DNA of 64,000 bases. Source: UBA4781 sp963556045 (lineage in GTDB: Bacteria; Chloroflexota; Anaerolineae; Anaerolineales; Anaerolineaceae). The notes beneath the pieces are model-generated. The model saw nothing but the letters and a program-made list of their open reading frames with translations. It did no database searches and was not told the DNA's origin. Of this stretch, positions 1-9,084 are shown piece by piece. Location of the stretch: positions 2,294,001 through 2,358,000 of the forward strand of contig CAUVYA020000002.1 in NCBI GenBank assembly GCA_963556045.3, written 5' to 3'. The position numbers and the translations under genes were made by a program. Position 1 is the first letter of the stretch, and each line of letters opens with the position of its first letter.

Positions 1-663
1 GCCCAGGTAAGTATAAACATGGGTTGCGCCAGTTAATTTCTTGGCATATTCCATGATGTTGCATATACCGTAATGGGCACAGGCGGTGAAGACGCTGACG
101 TCTTTGCCATTTTTATGGCGGTACGCAAACTGTGTATCCTCGATCACAAAATCATCTTGCCATTCTCCATCTTTCAATATCTTTGGAGATTGAGGGAATT
201 CGCGTTCAAAATCATTGGTGATGGGAGTGATGCCCATATATACCAGATTTTTTGTCAACCATAATGGTTCCGCAACGAAACGTACATCAAAAAACTGTTT
301 CATATATTCCAGGCTGACATCCATCCCGACATCGTAATTCCACGCGAATTGATATTTCTTGAGCATGATATCTTCATGTGTCATAAGAAGTATCGGTTTT
401 CTGGCTATGCCGAGATCGCGATAGTACTTGATAAGATGTTTTAACCCGCCACTATGATCATAATGACCATGCGATATGATGACATAATCGGCGGTCAGAA
501 GGTCAATATTAAGGGCTTCTGCGTTTTTAATGAATTTATCAGAGTACCCGGTATCATAAAGAACTTTGACATGTTCGTCCTCGAGCCATGCTGAGTATCC
601 ATGCTCGGCATTATAGAACTTATTGAACAAACTGTGATTTTCAAGAAGAACTGTAGCTTTCAT
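1..663 (-). CDS. MBL-fold metallo-hydrolase, DHPS-like (3' end outside window)
   Basis: This minus-strand gene is open from an ATG at 663 through to the window edge (221 codons seen), so its C-terminus is missing. An AGGAGAT ribosome site lies 6-7 bases before the ATG. The protein shows the metallo-beta-lactamase signature SHGHYDH near residue 65, an N-terminal LLENHS strand and a later ACAHYGI segment. These are typical of the group annotated as 7,8-dihydropterin-6-methyl-4-(ribofuranosyl)-aminobenzene-phosphate synthase-like hydrolases. The fold and metal site are clear; the substrate is not. It lies downstream of the GntR regulator on the same strand, so it may belong to the same regulon. 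Confidence 0.8.
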   Translation of the reverse strand, partial: MKATVLLENHSLFNKFYNAEHGYSAWLEDEHVKVLYDTGYSDKFIKNAEALNIDLLTADYVIISHGHYDHSGGLKHLIKYYRDLGIARKPILLMTHEDIMLKKYQFAWNYDVGMDVSLEYMKQFFDVRFVAEPLWLTKNLVYMGITPITNDFEREFPQSPKILKDGEWQDDFVIEDTQFAYRHKNGKDVSVFTACAHYGICNIMEYAKKLTGATHVYTYLG

Positions 664-708
664 CGAAGTATCTCCTAATTTTATTTAGCGACACAAAATC
701 GAAGAACA

Positions 709-755
709 GACAAATTCATCGATTTGTCGTGTAAGAAACTAACATTCGAGTTAGT
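709..755. promoter_or_regulatory. Two inverted repeats upstream of the MBL gene
   Basis: GACAAAT and ATTTGTC (709-715 and 722-728) form a 7-bp inverted repeat with a 6-base spacer. ACTAAC and GTTAGT (738-743 and 750-755) form a second. They lie between the GntR stop and the MBL start and contain TTGT half sites like those at 1682 and 1846. They could be a regulator site or a weak intergenic hairpin. Confidence 0.35.
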
Positions 756-796
756 AGGAAAGATTAAAAATATGAGTAGTTATGTTATCTCCTTTG

Positions 797-1558
797 TTAT
801 GTTGATTCCAGAGAGACTTTTTCAAGCACCTGGTAGATATTGTTAATATGCGATTGCATTCGGATTCTGGCTAATTCTGCGTCACGGGCTTTGATAGCAT
901 CGTAGATCTGTTGATGAAAATTAATGGATTGGTCAATAATTCTCTGATCAAGGCAATATCCTGCATACGCGCTATTCTCATATTCGTTTGTAACAGCAAT
1001 GAGCGTGTTCTTCAGCAGCGGGTTGCCTGTGGCGGAAGCTATATGAGAGTGGAATTTCAAGTCCAGCTTAGTAAGTGAATCGATATTATGGTCGCTGCCG
1101 CTGGTGCGCATTTCATCAATGATATCCGCGAGTTTTTTAATCGCTTCATCATCAGCTCGTAAGGCGGCTAACTGAGCACACTGGGTTTCCAGCATGCTGC
1201 GGAACTCATAGATATATTGAAGTTCTGATTTTTTGAACATGTAATTCAGGGGTACAGAGGCAATAATTTGCGAGTTATTGTTTATCTTGGTCCCGGCTTT
1301 GGTGCGCGTGATGAATCCCATTGCCATAAGAGCAGTATAGGTTTCGCGCAAAGTAGAACGACTGACCCCCAGTTGCTTACACATCTCGTTTTCATTGGGA
1401 AAAGTAAAGCCCGGTTTAAGAGTTCCATCCATGATTAGATCAATTAATTTTTCAAGCAAAGTATAAGATAAGCTTTTTCTGGTGATGTTCCCCAGAGTTG
1501 TGAACAGATCATCAGTCATACGTTGTTTCAGGATGTCTTCAGTAGAGCTATTTGTCAT
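797..1558 (-). CDS. GntR family regulator, FadR/FCD subfamily
   Basis: This 253-residue protein has the two-part FadR architecture. An N-terminal winged helix (about residues 35-95, with the LGVSRSTLRETYTAL recognition segment) is followed by an all-helical FCD ligand domain. That domain contains the D-x3-H pattern (DLKFHSH) and later histidines that usually bind a metal and a carboxylate effector. The gene is divergent from the acid-sugar-like catabolic operon starting at 2007. The shared region holds TTGT-N3-ACAA palindromes matching the subfamily consensus TNGTNNNACNA. I infer that it represses both itself and the operon and that a pathway acid releases it. Confidence 0.9.
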   Translation of the reverse strand: MTNSSTEDILKQRMTDDLFTTLGNITRKSLSYTLLEKLIDLIMDGTLKPGFTFPNENEMCKQLGVSRSTLRETYTALMAMGFITRTKAGTKINNNSQIIASVPLNYMFKKSELQYIYEFRSMLETQCAQLAALRADDEAIKKLADIIDEMRTSGSDHNIDSLTKLDLKFHSHIASATGNPLLKNTLIAVTNEYENSAYAGYCLDQRIIDQSINFHQQIYDAIKARDAELARIRMQSHINNIYQVLEKVSLEST

Positions 1559-1664
1559 GAGTTCTCCCAGAAATAATTAATATTGATAGCTTGTAAAAGA
1601 AAATTATAGCTTTTCTTATCATAACATATTATCAGATAAGCAGTTACGCATAAAAATATTGTTG

Positions 1665-1700
1665 ATGTCAGACAATAGGATTTGTCGAACAAGAGGTCAA
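1665..1700 (-). promoter_or_regulatory. Predicted gntR promoter with two operator copies
   Basis: On the minus strand TTGACC (1700-1695) and TATTGT (1677-1672) are 17 bases apart. A perfect operator TTGTCGAACAA (1682-1692) fills the spacer. A near-perfect copy, ATGTCAGACAA (1665-1675), overlaps the -10. This placement predicts autorepression. Confidence 0.6.
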
Positions 1701-1792
1701 AAATGGGGCAAAACTACCTATATAAAATGTTACAAAAGGGAAAAATGTACTGAAAAGACCCATAAATGACTATAAATCACAAAATAAAGGTA

Positions 1793-1856
1793 TTGACTTG
1801 AAGATTTCGCTGTGCTAAAATCTTGCTTAATTATGCGTTGTCCCCTTGTCATACAA
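1793..1856 (+). promoter_or_regulatory. Predicted catabolic operon promoter with downstream operator
   Basis: TTGACT (1793-1798), a 17-base spacer and TAAAAT (1816-1821) predict a start near 1828. The 13-bp palindrome CTTGTCATACAAG (1845-1857) contains the TTGT-N3-ACAA core about 20 bases downstream, where a bound GntR protein would block elongation. The resulting leader to the first gene is about 180 bases long; apart from this palindrome I see no clear structure in it. The rest of 1559-2006 shows nothing more. Confidence 0.6.
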
Positions 1857-2006
1857 GAGCGCCTTACATTGACGATCTGAAAATATAATTATCGTATGCA
1901 TAGACTTGCCGTTTATTAAATAAATTGCTGTCACGAAATAGCACTACACAAGATGAAGTAATGTACACACAATGATTGCACATCAAAAAACACTACGAGG
2001 TACTTT

Positions 2007-3089
2007 ATGGGTAAAGTAAACAAGACTGATGGACGCGGAATACTCTGGGGAGGATATTTAAATAACGATCATTATATTGATAAGGATGTCTGGTTGAAAG
2101 AAGCTTTTCCTGAATGGGGATCGTTTCTGAATAAACAGATTGAGAATTTTGATGTACCAAAAGGGCAGGTGAGTTTATGGTGGTGTGGGGGTCCATCATG
2201 GGTACTTAAGACTGATGAGGGTGGAATATTCCTCATTGACCAGAACAGTGCACCATCCCACTACACAACCCATGATTATTGTGGTGTATGTAAACAGGCT
2301 GGAGCGGATAGCATTAATTGGCTGCGATTGAATCCACAGGTGATTGACCCCTGGGAATTCAAGAAGATCGATGGTGTGTTTTGCACTCATACCCATGCAG
2401 ATCATTGCGATATTTTTACAGTAAACGCAGCCCTGCAAACCAGTGACGCACTGTTCTATGCACCACCTGTTACCGCTGAACGGTTGAGAGAATTTCACGT
2501 GCCTGAAGAAAGGCTCGTAGTTGCAAAGGTTGGAGAATCGGTAAAGGTACCGGGCGCGACGGTGCATTTTCTCATTTGCTATGACGATACAGCTATTCGA
2601 ACAGGCGATGAAAATGGGAATATCTCTTATGAAGATGCCTGCTGCTCTTACTTATTCGAAACATCAGCCGGCAACATTATGTTTTTAGGAGACACCTGGT
2701 ACAACGATGGATATGTCCAGATTCCCAGAATGTTTGATGTTGATGTAGCCATCTTTGATATGGGCTTCAATGCTCCTGGTGCTACAGACAAGATGACCCC
2801 TTACGATTGCGCGCGTCTGGGTCAGGCTTTAAAAGCGAAGGTTCTTATTCCAGATCATTACGATAACTGGGTTAATTGTGCAGGAGATCCAAATTTGATC
2901 GTCGACCAGTTTGAGAGGATCGTTGCCGAGAATACCCCCGAAATAAAGACGGTGATCATGCAGTGCGCCGGTCGTTTTGATTATCCAAAAGATCAAAATA
3001 TTCGACGCTATCGTTATCCCGATGGAAGCGAAAACTACGACTTTGAAAAGTCGGTCTTTGCAAAAAAGAATAAAAAAGAATCGAAATAA
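2007..3089 (+). CDS. UlaG-like MBL-fold lactonase
   Basis: This 360-residue protein has the metal-binding motif THTHADHCD near residue 127 and later a GDTWYNDGY segment (the downstream His/Asp ligand region). Its length matches the L-ascorbate-6-phosphate lactonase (UlaG) family, which opens sugar-acid lactones, sometimes phosphorylated, in the cytoplasm. It is the first gene of the GntR-controlled operon, 12 bases before the BKACE gene, with a GAGG site before its ATG. No ascorbate PTS or ulaD/E/F partners are present, so an ascorbate substrate is unlikely. A different acid-sugar lactone is the better inference. Confidence 0.8.
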   Translation: MGKVNKTDGRGILWGGYLNNDHYIDKDVWLKEAFPEWGSFLNKQIENFDVPKGQVSLWWCGGPSWVLKTDEGGIFLIDQNSAPSHYTTHDYCGVCKQAGADSINWLRLNPQVIDPWEFKKIDGVFCTHTHADHCDIFTVNAALQTSDALFYAPPVTAERLREFHVPEERLVVAKVGESVKVPGATVHFLICYDDTAIRTGDENGNISYEDACCSYLFETSAGNIMFLGDTWYNDGYVQIPRMFDVDVAIFDMGFNAPGATDKMTPYDCARLGQALKAKVLIPDHYDNWVNCAGDPNLIVDQFERIVAENTPEIKTVIMQCAGRFDYPKDQNIRRYRYPDGSENYDFEKSVFAKKNKKESK

Positions 3090-3101
3090 GGAGAGATCTG
3101 A

Positions 3102-4043
3102 ATGGCTATTCCCAATAAAGTAATAGTAACTGCGGCGATTACGGGTGGAATTCATACACCGAGTATGTCGCAGTATTTACCTAAAGGTGCAGAAGAAATT
3201 ATTCAGAATGCTGTTGATGCAGCCAATGCGGGTGCCTCAATTGTGCATATTCATGCCCGCGAAGATATTACTGGCAAGCCTACTGCGGACTTTGATGCTT
3301 TTGGTGAGATCTTGAGCGGTATAAAATCGCAAAGTAATGTAGTTGTAGGAATTACGACTGGTGGTGCTCAGGGGATGACCGTGGAAGAGCGTTTTGCGGT
3401 GATCGAACGCTTCAAACCCGAAATGGCTTCTGCTAACGGCGGTTCCATCAATTTCTGCCTCTCCAAACTGGCTGATAGCAAAGAATTACAAAATCCCCAA
3501 TTTGATTGGGAAGTCCCCTTCTTGAAGGCGACTTACGACAATGTTTTTAAAAATACATTTTCAGATATTGAATATTGTATTAACATGATGAACGCTTGTG
3601 ATACTTTCCCTGAGTTTGAGATCTTTGATTACGGTCAACTGACAAACCTGCAATATTTCCAAAAATTGGGAATGCTCAAGAAAAAATTATATGTGCAGTT
3701 CGTACCCGGAGTGATGGGTGGAATGCCGATGAGCCTGGAAGGATTCATGTTCATGCTTGACCAAGCAAAAAAGACGCTGGGATCTGATCTTCTGTATTCC
3801 ACTGTGGCTGGAGGAAGGCGAATGTTCAAGTATGCAGCATTCTGCGCTATAACCGGTGGAAACGTACGGATTGGTCTGGAAGACGGTCTTTATATCAAGC
3901 CGAACGGAGAACTGGCTGTCAATAACGCTGCCCAGGTTGAGAAGATCATCAAAATCCTTCAAGCTCTCGATTTTGAGATAGCAACCCCAGATGATGTAAG
4001 AGAAAGATTGGAACTTAAAGGAAAAGACAAGGTGTGTTTTTAG
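3102..4043 (+). CDS. BKACE (3-keto-5-aminohexanoate cleavage enzyme family, DUF849)
   Basis: This 313-residue TIM-barrel protein begins with the family pattern VIVTAAITGGIHTPS. It carries the zinc-binding HIHAR motif near residue 48 and a GLEDGLY segment late in the chain that supplies the conserved glutamate. Family members condense a beta-keto acid with acetyl-CoA and release acetoacetate plus a new acyl-CoA. The best-known substrate is 3-keto-5-aminohexanoate from lysine fermentation, but none of the other lysine genes are here. Placement beside a UlaG-like lactonase, a sugar-type importer and a thiolase points to a different keto acid, perhaps derived from a sugar acid. Confidence 0.9.
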   Translation: MAIPNKVIVTAAITGGIHTPSMSQYLPKGAEEIIQNAVDAANAGASIVHIHAREDITGKPTADFDAFGEILSGIKSQSNVVVGITTGGAQGMTVEERFAVIERFKPEMASANGGSINFCLSKLADSKELQNPQFDWEVPFLKATYDNVFKNTFSDIEYCINMMNACDTFPEFEIFDYGQLTNLQYFQKLGMLKKKLYVQFVPGVMGGMPMSLEGFMFMLDQAKKTLGSDLLYSTVAGGRRMFKYAAFCAITGGNVRIGLEDGLYIKPNGELAVNNAAQVEKIIKILQALDFEIATPDDVRERLELKGKDKVCF

Positions 4044-4196
4044 CAGCATCATTTTGATATTGAAATTAACTCATGTGATATATGCGTTTTGTCATTCGGA
4101 CCTTGACAAAAAAGAACGATAAATGGAAGAAGGAGTGTTTATGGAGAGATAAAATTACGATTTATCAGTAAACAATAAAAATATAGGAGAATATAG

Positions 4197-5372
4197 ATGA
4201 TGAATAGAAAAATGAGAGTGCTGCTTGTTGTTATGTCAGCCCTTTTAGTCGCTGGATTGTTCGCCTCTTGTTCCGGCGCCGCAGATACGGCTGAAGAACC
4301 TGCTGATGCAGCTGTTGCTGATGAAGCAGTTGTTGAAGAATCTGACGCAGAAGCAGTGGATGCAGCTTTACAGGAAAAACTGGACACTACGTTGTATGTT
4401 GGTGTTTCCGTTCGAACCTTTGCAAATCCCTACCTGGTAACAATTGCTGATGGCGGACAACTTTTCGCAGACTGGCTGGATGAAATTGGTCAGAAATATG
4501 AGTTCGAGGTCATGCTGAACGAAGGTTCAAACGATGAACAGATCAATGCCATTGGGGCTTTCCTGGCGAAAGCAAATGGGAATGCGATCTTATTTGTTGA
4601 CCCAAATGAGGCAGCTATCGCAGCTACAATTGCTGACATGGTAGAAGAAGCTGGCGCATATATGGGAACAACCTGGAATAAACCACCAGAGGTCAAAGTA
4701 TCTGATTATGACCATTGGATCGCCCACCACACCCCTGATGATGTTGCGATGGGTTATGATATCGCTGTTGAAATGTTCTCACAGTTTGATACTCCCTTCG
4801 AGGGTAAAGTCGTGGCAATTCAAGGACGTCTTGGAAATACCACCGCCAATAACCGCTATGCCGGTCTGGTAAAAGCCCTGGAAGAATATCCTGGTGTAGA
4901 ACTCGTTGCTGATGAAACTGCAAACTGGATGGCTCCTGAAGCTCTCACGATCATGGAAACATTGTTAGTTGCCCACGATGATATTGATGGCGTGTGGTGC
5001 GCGAATGACAACATGGCTATGGGTGTTCTACAGGCGCTGGAAGCAAAGGGTCTGCTTGGTCAGGTAAAAGTTGTTGGTATCAATGCGATCCCGGCAGCTG
5101 TAGATGCGATCAAAGCTGGCAATATGACCGCCACCGTCGACTGCGATGGTTGGGGACAGGGTGGCTACACTCTGGCTATGGGTTATGACGCCTGGCTTGG
5201 CAATCTCGATGTTCCTGCACTTCCAGAAGATCATCGCCAATTCGGTACAGCTTCGATTTTCATCAATGCTGAAAATGTTGACTGGTACATTACCAATTAC
5301 ATTGAACAACAGCCTGTAATGGATTTCACCAACTATTGGGAATTCCGAGCAGGTGATTATCCTATTGATTGA
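4197..5372 (+). CDS. Sugar ABC transporter substrate-binding lipoprotein (RbsB/Peripla_BP_4 type)
   Basis: The 391-residue product starts with a lipoprotein signal (basic start, hydrophobic run, GLFASC lipobox). An alanine/acid-rich linker follows to about residue 60, then a two-lobe periplasmic binding fold with segments such as VDPNEAAIAATI and VWCANDNMAMGVLQAL. These are typical of ribose/galactose-type binding proteins. It would capture the operon substrate outside the membrane and pass it to the permeases at 5480 and 8062. The linker is acid rich, as in other lipoproteins of this genome. ATG 4197 follows AGGAGA; a second ATG three bases on is equally possible. Confidence 0.9.
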   Translation: MMNRKMRVLLVVMSALLVAGLFASCSGAADTAEEPADAAVADEAVVEESDAEAVDAALQEKLDTTLYVGVSVRTFANPYLVTIADGGQLFADWLDEIGQKYEFEVMLNEGSNDEQINAIGAFLAKANGNAILFVDPNEAAIAATIADMVEEAGAYMGTTWNKPPEVKVSDYDHWIAHHTPDDVAMGYDIAVEMFSQFDTPFEGKVVAIQGRLGNTTANNRYAGLVKALEEYPGVELVADETANWMAPEALTIMETLLVAHDDIDGVWCANDNMAMGVLQALEAKGLLGQVKVVGINAIPAAVDAIKAGNMTATVDCDGWGQGGYTLAMGYDAWLGNLDVPALPEDHRQFGTASIFINAENVDWYITNYIEQQPVMDFTNYWEFRAGDYPID

Positions 5373-5405
5373 TATCGAACAAAGACGGTTAGATTAATAT
5401 GAAAA

Positions 5406-5449
5406 GCAGCTGACTCTTACCACATTCTCATGTTGTTAGGGTCAGCTGC
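5406..5449 (+). terminator. Intercistronic hairpin after the binding-protein gene
   Basis: GCAGCTGAC (5406-5414) pairs with GTCAGCTGC (5441-5449) and is followed by a short T run. Such hairpins after binding-protein genes usually stabilise or partly terminate the message, so that the binding protein is made in excess over the permeases. Confidence 0.6.
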
Positions 5450-5479
5450 ATATTTTTACCTTGAGAGAAGGAGATAAGT

Positions 5480-6499
5480 ATGAATGTTCAAAAAAAACAT
5501 TCCTCATCAATTGTTGAGGATTTTGAACAAAAAATAATTCAGGAACAGCGGAAAGAAAAACTGATCCGATGGGCACCTGTTATTGTTCTCTTTGCACTTA
5601 TTGGATTATTTTCATTGGTTAGTTCGGATAGCTTTCCAACCCTCAGCAATGTGGTTAATTTGCTCAATCAATTATCTATCACTCTATTGATCGCTATCGG
5701 ATTGACATTTGTGACATTGATCGGATCGATTGACTTATCCGTTGATGGTGTGGTTGGATTAGCCGGGTCTGTCATGTCTGTTCTGGTTCTGAACAGTAAA
5801 AATGGCAATAATCTCGGTATCCTTGGGGTCGTCATTGCCATCCTGGTTGGCGGTCTGTGCGGACTCATTTCTGGAACAGTTCATGTCAAATTCAAGGTTT
5901 CATCTTTCATGATCACATTTGGGATGCTGGCTGTTGCAAAAGGTTTTGCGATCATGTCCTATCAGGGAAGGTTTGCAGAAATTGAAGATCCATTCCTGAT
6001 GTCTATTCCTGCCGGTAATTTTCTTGGTATTCCTTTAATTACATGGATAGTTTTTGTCATACTGGGTATTGCCTGGATCGTACAGGAGAAAACGCCTTTT
6101 GGTCGTTATATGTACGCGGTTGGTACCAATGAGTCCATTCCTCGTATGACCGGTGTGAATGTGGATAATGTGAAGATCAAAGCCTTTGTATGGTCAGGGA
6201 TATGCCTGGCTGTAGCCGGTATTCTGGGTGCAATGCGATTAGGACGGGGAGAGGTTGATATTGGGGCAGGACAGTTCTTCTCAGCTCAAGCAGCGGTTGC
6301 TATTGGTGGAACGTCTTTATCTGGTGGCAAAGGCGGGGTGCTCAATACTTTCGTTGGTGCAATGATCATTACTGTGCTCAGCAATGGACTTCTATTAATG
6401 GGAGTGAATACCTACATTCGATCAGGCGTTCAGGGCTTGATCATCCTTGTCGCTGTTGCTCTAACCGTTTCTCGCTCTCGACAAACTATTTGTAAATAG
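5480..6499 (+). CDS. ABC transporter permease, RbsC-like (BPD_transp_2)
   Basis: This 339-residue integral membrane protein has a short charged N-terminus (about 40 residues) and then 8-10 hydrophobic segments. It carries the family motif LIGSIDLSVDGVVGLAG around residues 80-95 and GGTSLSGGKGG around residue 275. It forms half of the translocation channel for the sugar-like substrate. The partner permease is probably the frameshifted gene at 8062, since the two differ in sequence and lie either side of the ATPase. AGAAGGAGATAAGT precedes the start. Confidence 0.92.
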   Translation: MNVQKKHSSSIVEDFEQKIIQEQRKEKLIRWAPVIVLFALIGLFSLVSSDSFPTLSNVVNLLNQLSITLLIAIGLTFVTLIGSIDLSVDGVVGLAGSVMSVLVLNSKNGNNLGILGVVIAILVGGLCGLISGTVHVKFKVSSFMITFGMLAVAKGFAIMSYQGRFAEIEDPFLMSIPAGNFLGIPLITWIVFVILGIAWIVQEKTPFGRYMYAVGTNESIPRMTGVNVDNVKIKAFVWSGICLAVAGILGAMRLGRGEVDIGAGQFFSAQAAVAIGGTSLSGGKGGVLNTFVGAMIITVLSNGLLLMGVNTYIRSGVQGLIILVAVALTVSRSRQTICK

Positions 6500-6509
6500 G
6501 AGCAACAAG

Positions 6510-8036
6510 ATGACAAAAAAACCTTTTTTTAGAATTGAAGATCTTTCCAAAGATTTTAATGGAAATCCTGCACTCAAGAATATCTCAATGCATATAAATT
6601 ATGGCGAGATCGTGGGATTGGTAGGTGAGAATGGTGCGGGCAAGAGCACATTACTTAAGATAATGATGGGGGTTCAGCCCCAATCCAGCGGTAAGATGTT
6701 CATGAATGACTGTGAATTTGCTCCGGGCAACCCTAAAGAGGCAAACCTCGCAGGTGTGGGAATGGTGTTCCAGGAACAATCGTTAATTACCAATCTCACC
6801 GTAGGGCAGAATATTTTTCTTGGTCATGAAAAAAAATATACAACAGCCGGGGTGATCAATTATCGTGTGATGTATAAAAAAGCCAGCGAAATTCTCGCAG
6901 ATATGAATCTTGGTGATATTCGACCCCAGAAATATGTCCGGGAACTCAAGTTTGCCGCACGACAAATGATCGAGATCGCGAAGGTTGTTAATCAGGCTTA
7001 TTCATCAAATAATGAACATGCGTTGATATTGCTGGACGAACCAACATCCGTGCTGAATGATAAAGAGATCAAACAGCTTTTCTCAGAAATGAGGAGACTT
7101 GCGGATGATGGTCATTCCATTGTATTTGTATCACACCGCCTTGATGAAGTGCTGGAAATATCCGATCGCATCTACGTATTCAAAGATGCTGAGAATGCCG
7201 GTGAATTTGAGACAGAGAATGCGGATGAAAAGAAACTGTACGAGGTCATGGTGGGCAGAACAACAACCGGAGAATACTACCAGACCAATCTTCAGAAAGA
7301 ACCGCAAAATGATGTGATCCTCGAAGCGCAAAATCTGGAACTTTTTGGAACATTTAAAGACGTGTCTTTTAAATTACACAAAGGTGAGATATTGGGTTTC
7401 TATGGAGTAATCGGTTCTGGAAAAGAAGAACTATGCTCGGTGTTGTGTGGAGATCTCGAACCCACATCCGGGAAATTGCTGGTTTATGGAAGAGATGTAT
7501 CGTATACAAAACCGAGTAATGCTGTTCGTGATGGAGTATTCATGATCCCACAAGAGCGCAATGTTGAGGGTGTCGTTGGAGTGCTCAGCGTGGCTGAGAA
7601 TATTGCCAGTACAAGCTACCGATATCTTGGTAAATGGGGATTTATATCTCAGAAAAAAATGGTTGACCAGGCGAAGAATTGGATAGAGAGACTGCGCATA
7701 AAAACACCCGGTTATAAAACGCTGGTGAACGAATTGTCTGGCGGCAATGCTCAGAAGGTATTGTTTGCCAAAATGTTAGCCAGCAGGAGTGAAATTGTTA
7801 TTCTGAACCACCCCACCCGTGGCGTGGATGTCGGCGCGAAAGAAGAAATATACCAGCTGATTCGTCAATTGATTGATGATGGGAAGTCGATCATCATGCT
7901 GGGTGACACGCTGGATGAATGTATTGGCATGAGCAACCGTATTTTAGTGATGAAAGATGGATTGCTCACAGGGGAATTCAATGCTTCAGTCGATCATAAG
8001 CCAGAGAACATCGACATCATTCAATGCATGATGTAA
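6510..8036 (+). CDS. Sugar ABC transporter ATP-binding protein (RbsA/MglA type)
   Basis: This 508-residue protein contains two ABC domains in tandem. The first has Walker A GENGAGKST near residue 40 and Walker B LILLDEPTSVLND. The second has a degenerate Walker A (GVIGSGKEE), the LSGGNAQKVLFAKML signature and a Walker B region where HPTRGVDVGAKEE replaces the usual DEPTRG. The weakened second site is normal in this subfamily. It powers the importer encoded around it and starts 10 bases after the first permease gene. Confidence 0.94.
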   Translation: MTKKPFFRIEDLSKDFNGNPALKNISMHINYGEIVGLVGENGAGKSTLLKIMMGVQPQSSGKMFMNDCEFAPGNPKEANLAGVGMVFQEQSLITNLTVGQNIFLGHEKKYTTAGVINYRVMYKKASEILADMNLGDIRPQKYVRELKFAARQMIEIAKVVNQAYSSNNEHALILLDEPTSVLNDKEIKQLFSEMRRLADDGHSIVFVSHRLDEVLEISDRIYVFKDAENAGEFETENADEKKLYEVMVGRTTTGEYYQTNLQKEPQNDVILEAQNLELFGTFKDVSFKLHKGEILGFYGVIGSGKEELCSVLCGDLEPTSGKLLVYGRDVSYTKPSNAVRDGVFMIPQERNVEGVVGVLSVAENIASTSYRYLGKWGFISQKKMVDQAKNWIERLRIKTPGYKTLVNELSGGNAQKVLFAKMLASRSEIVILNHPTRGVDVGAKEEIYQLIRQLIDDGKSIIMLGDTLDECIGMSNRILVMKDGLLTGEFNASVDHKPENIDIIQCMM

Positions 8037-8061
8037 TAAGTGAGAAAGTGAGTTTATCTCT

Positions 8062-9032
8062 ATGAATATTACGAATAGTTTGCAATTTAAGAAGGTTAAA
8101 TACTTTCTTGAAAAAACAATCAACATATGGTCAGTGCTCTTACTGGTACTGGCTTTTTACCTGTGGAATGATGCTTTTCTGAATAAATTCAACGCGAAAA
8201 ATCTACTGACGAATATGGCTCCATTACTGGTAATGGCGACCGGCGCAACTTTCATGAGTCTAATTGGATCGGTAGACCTGTCAATGGGGGCTGTATGCTC
8301 TGTCGCGAATGTCATTCTGGTTGAACTGCTTCCGGTAATGGGCTGGAAAGCGTATCTTGTAGCGGCAATATTTGGTATCTTTGCCGGTTTATTGTTGGGA
8401 ATAGTCCAAACCAAAACGAAGATACCTTCTTTCATCGCTTCGCTGGGATTCATGCGTATGTGGGAAAGCGTGGCGTTGTTGATCACAGCTTCTCCTGTTT
8501 CGATAGCAAGCGAAATAAAGGGATTGATTGCATGGGGCAAGACCAGCTTTGGCATCATAAGTCTCATGACTATTTTTGCACTCATCATCGCTCTGATTTT
8601 CTTCCTTTTCCAGCGATTTAATAAAGTTGGGCGCAGTTTCGGTGTCATTGGCGGCAATGAACGGGCAGCATGGCTCTCTGGTATTCCAGTGCAAAAGTAC
8701 AAATTGGTCGCATTTATGATCAGTGGTTTTACTGCAGCTCTATGTGCGGGATCATGCTGGCAGTAAAGCTTAAAAGCTCTGCACCCACCGTAGGAGAATC
8801 TTATACCCTTCTCGCGGTTGCAGCCGTTCTACTGGGAGGAACATCAGGCGCCGGAGGAAAAGGAAGCGTATTGAAAACCATCAGCGGTGTCTTGATCGTT
8901 ACGATCATCCAGAATGGCATGACGATCATTGGAGTGGACGCTTTTTGGAACCAGATCGTGTTTGGCGGATTGATCGTCGTTGCCATGATTCTCAATACCG
9001 AGAGAGGTACGAAGAATTTAATCGTCAAATAG
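8062..9032 (+). pseudogene. Second RbsC-like ABC permease, interrupted by a one-base frameshift
   Basis: The first frame (8062-8766) encodes a typical permease up to FTAALCAG and then runs into CWQ-stop. The frame starting one base earlier continues exactly where the family should, with GIMLAVKL, GGTSGAGGKGS and membrane segments to 9032. The break is at the GGG run 8748-8750, where one G appears to be missing. Restored length is about 323 residues. It pairs with the permease at 5480 in one importer. Either this is a sequencing error or the importer lacks a full second permease; the intact neighbours make error more likely. Confidence 0.85.
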
Positions 9033-9084
9033 AAACAAGCCTCTCACGTATTACTTTATTATTTTTGACCTTGAGGAGAATTTA

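Noticed and set aside
2007..3089. Assignment of the lactonase as UlaG of ascorbate metabolism
   Set aside because: No ascorbate PTS, decarboxylase or epimerase genes are present; only the fold and general lactonase role are supported.
8741..8760. Programmed frameshifting in the permease gene
   Set aside because: No slippery heptamer or following structure is seen; a missing G in a G run is simpler.
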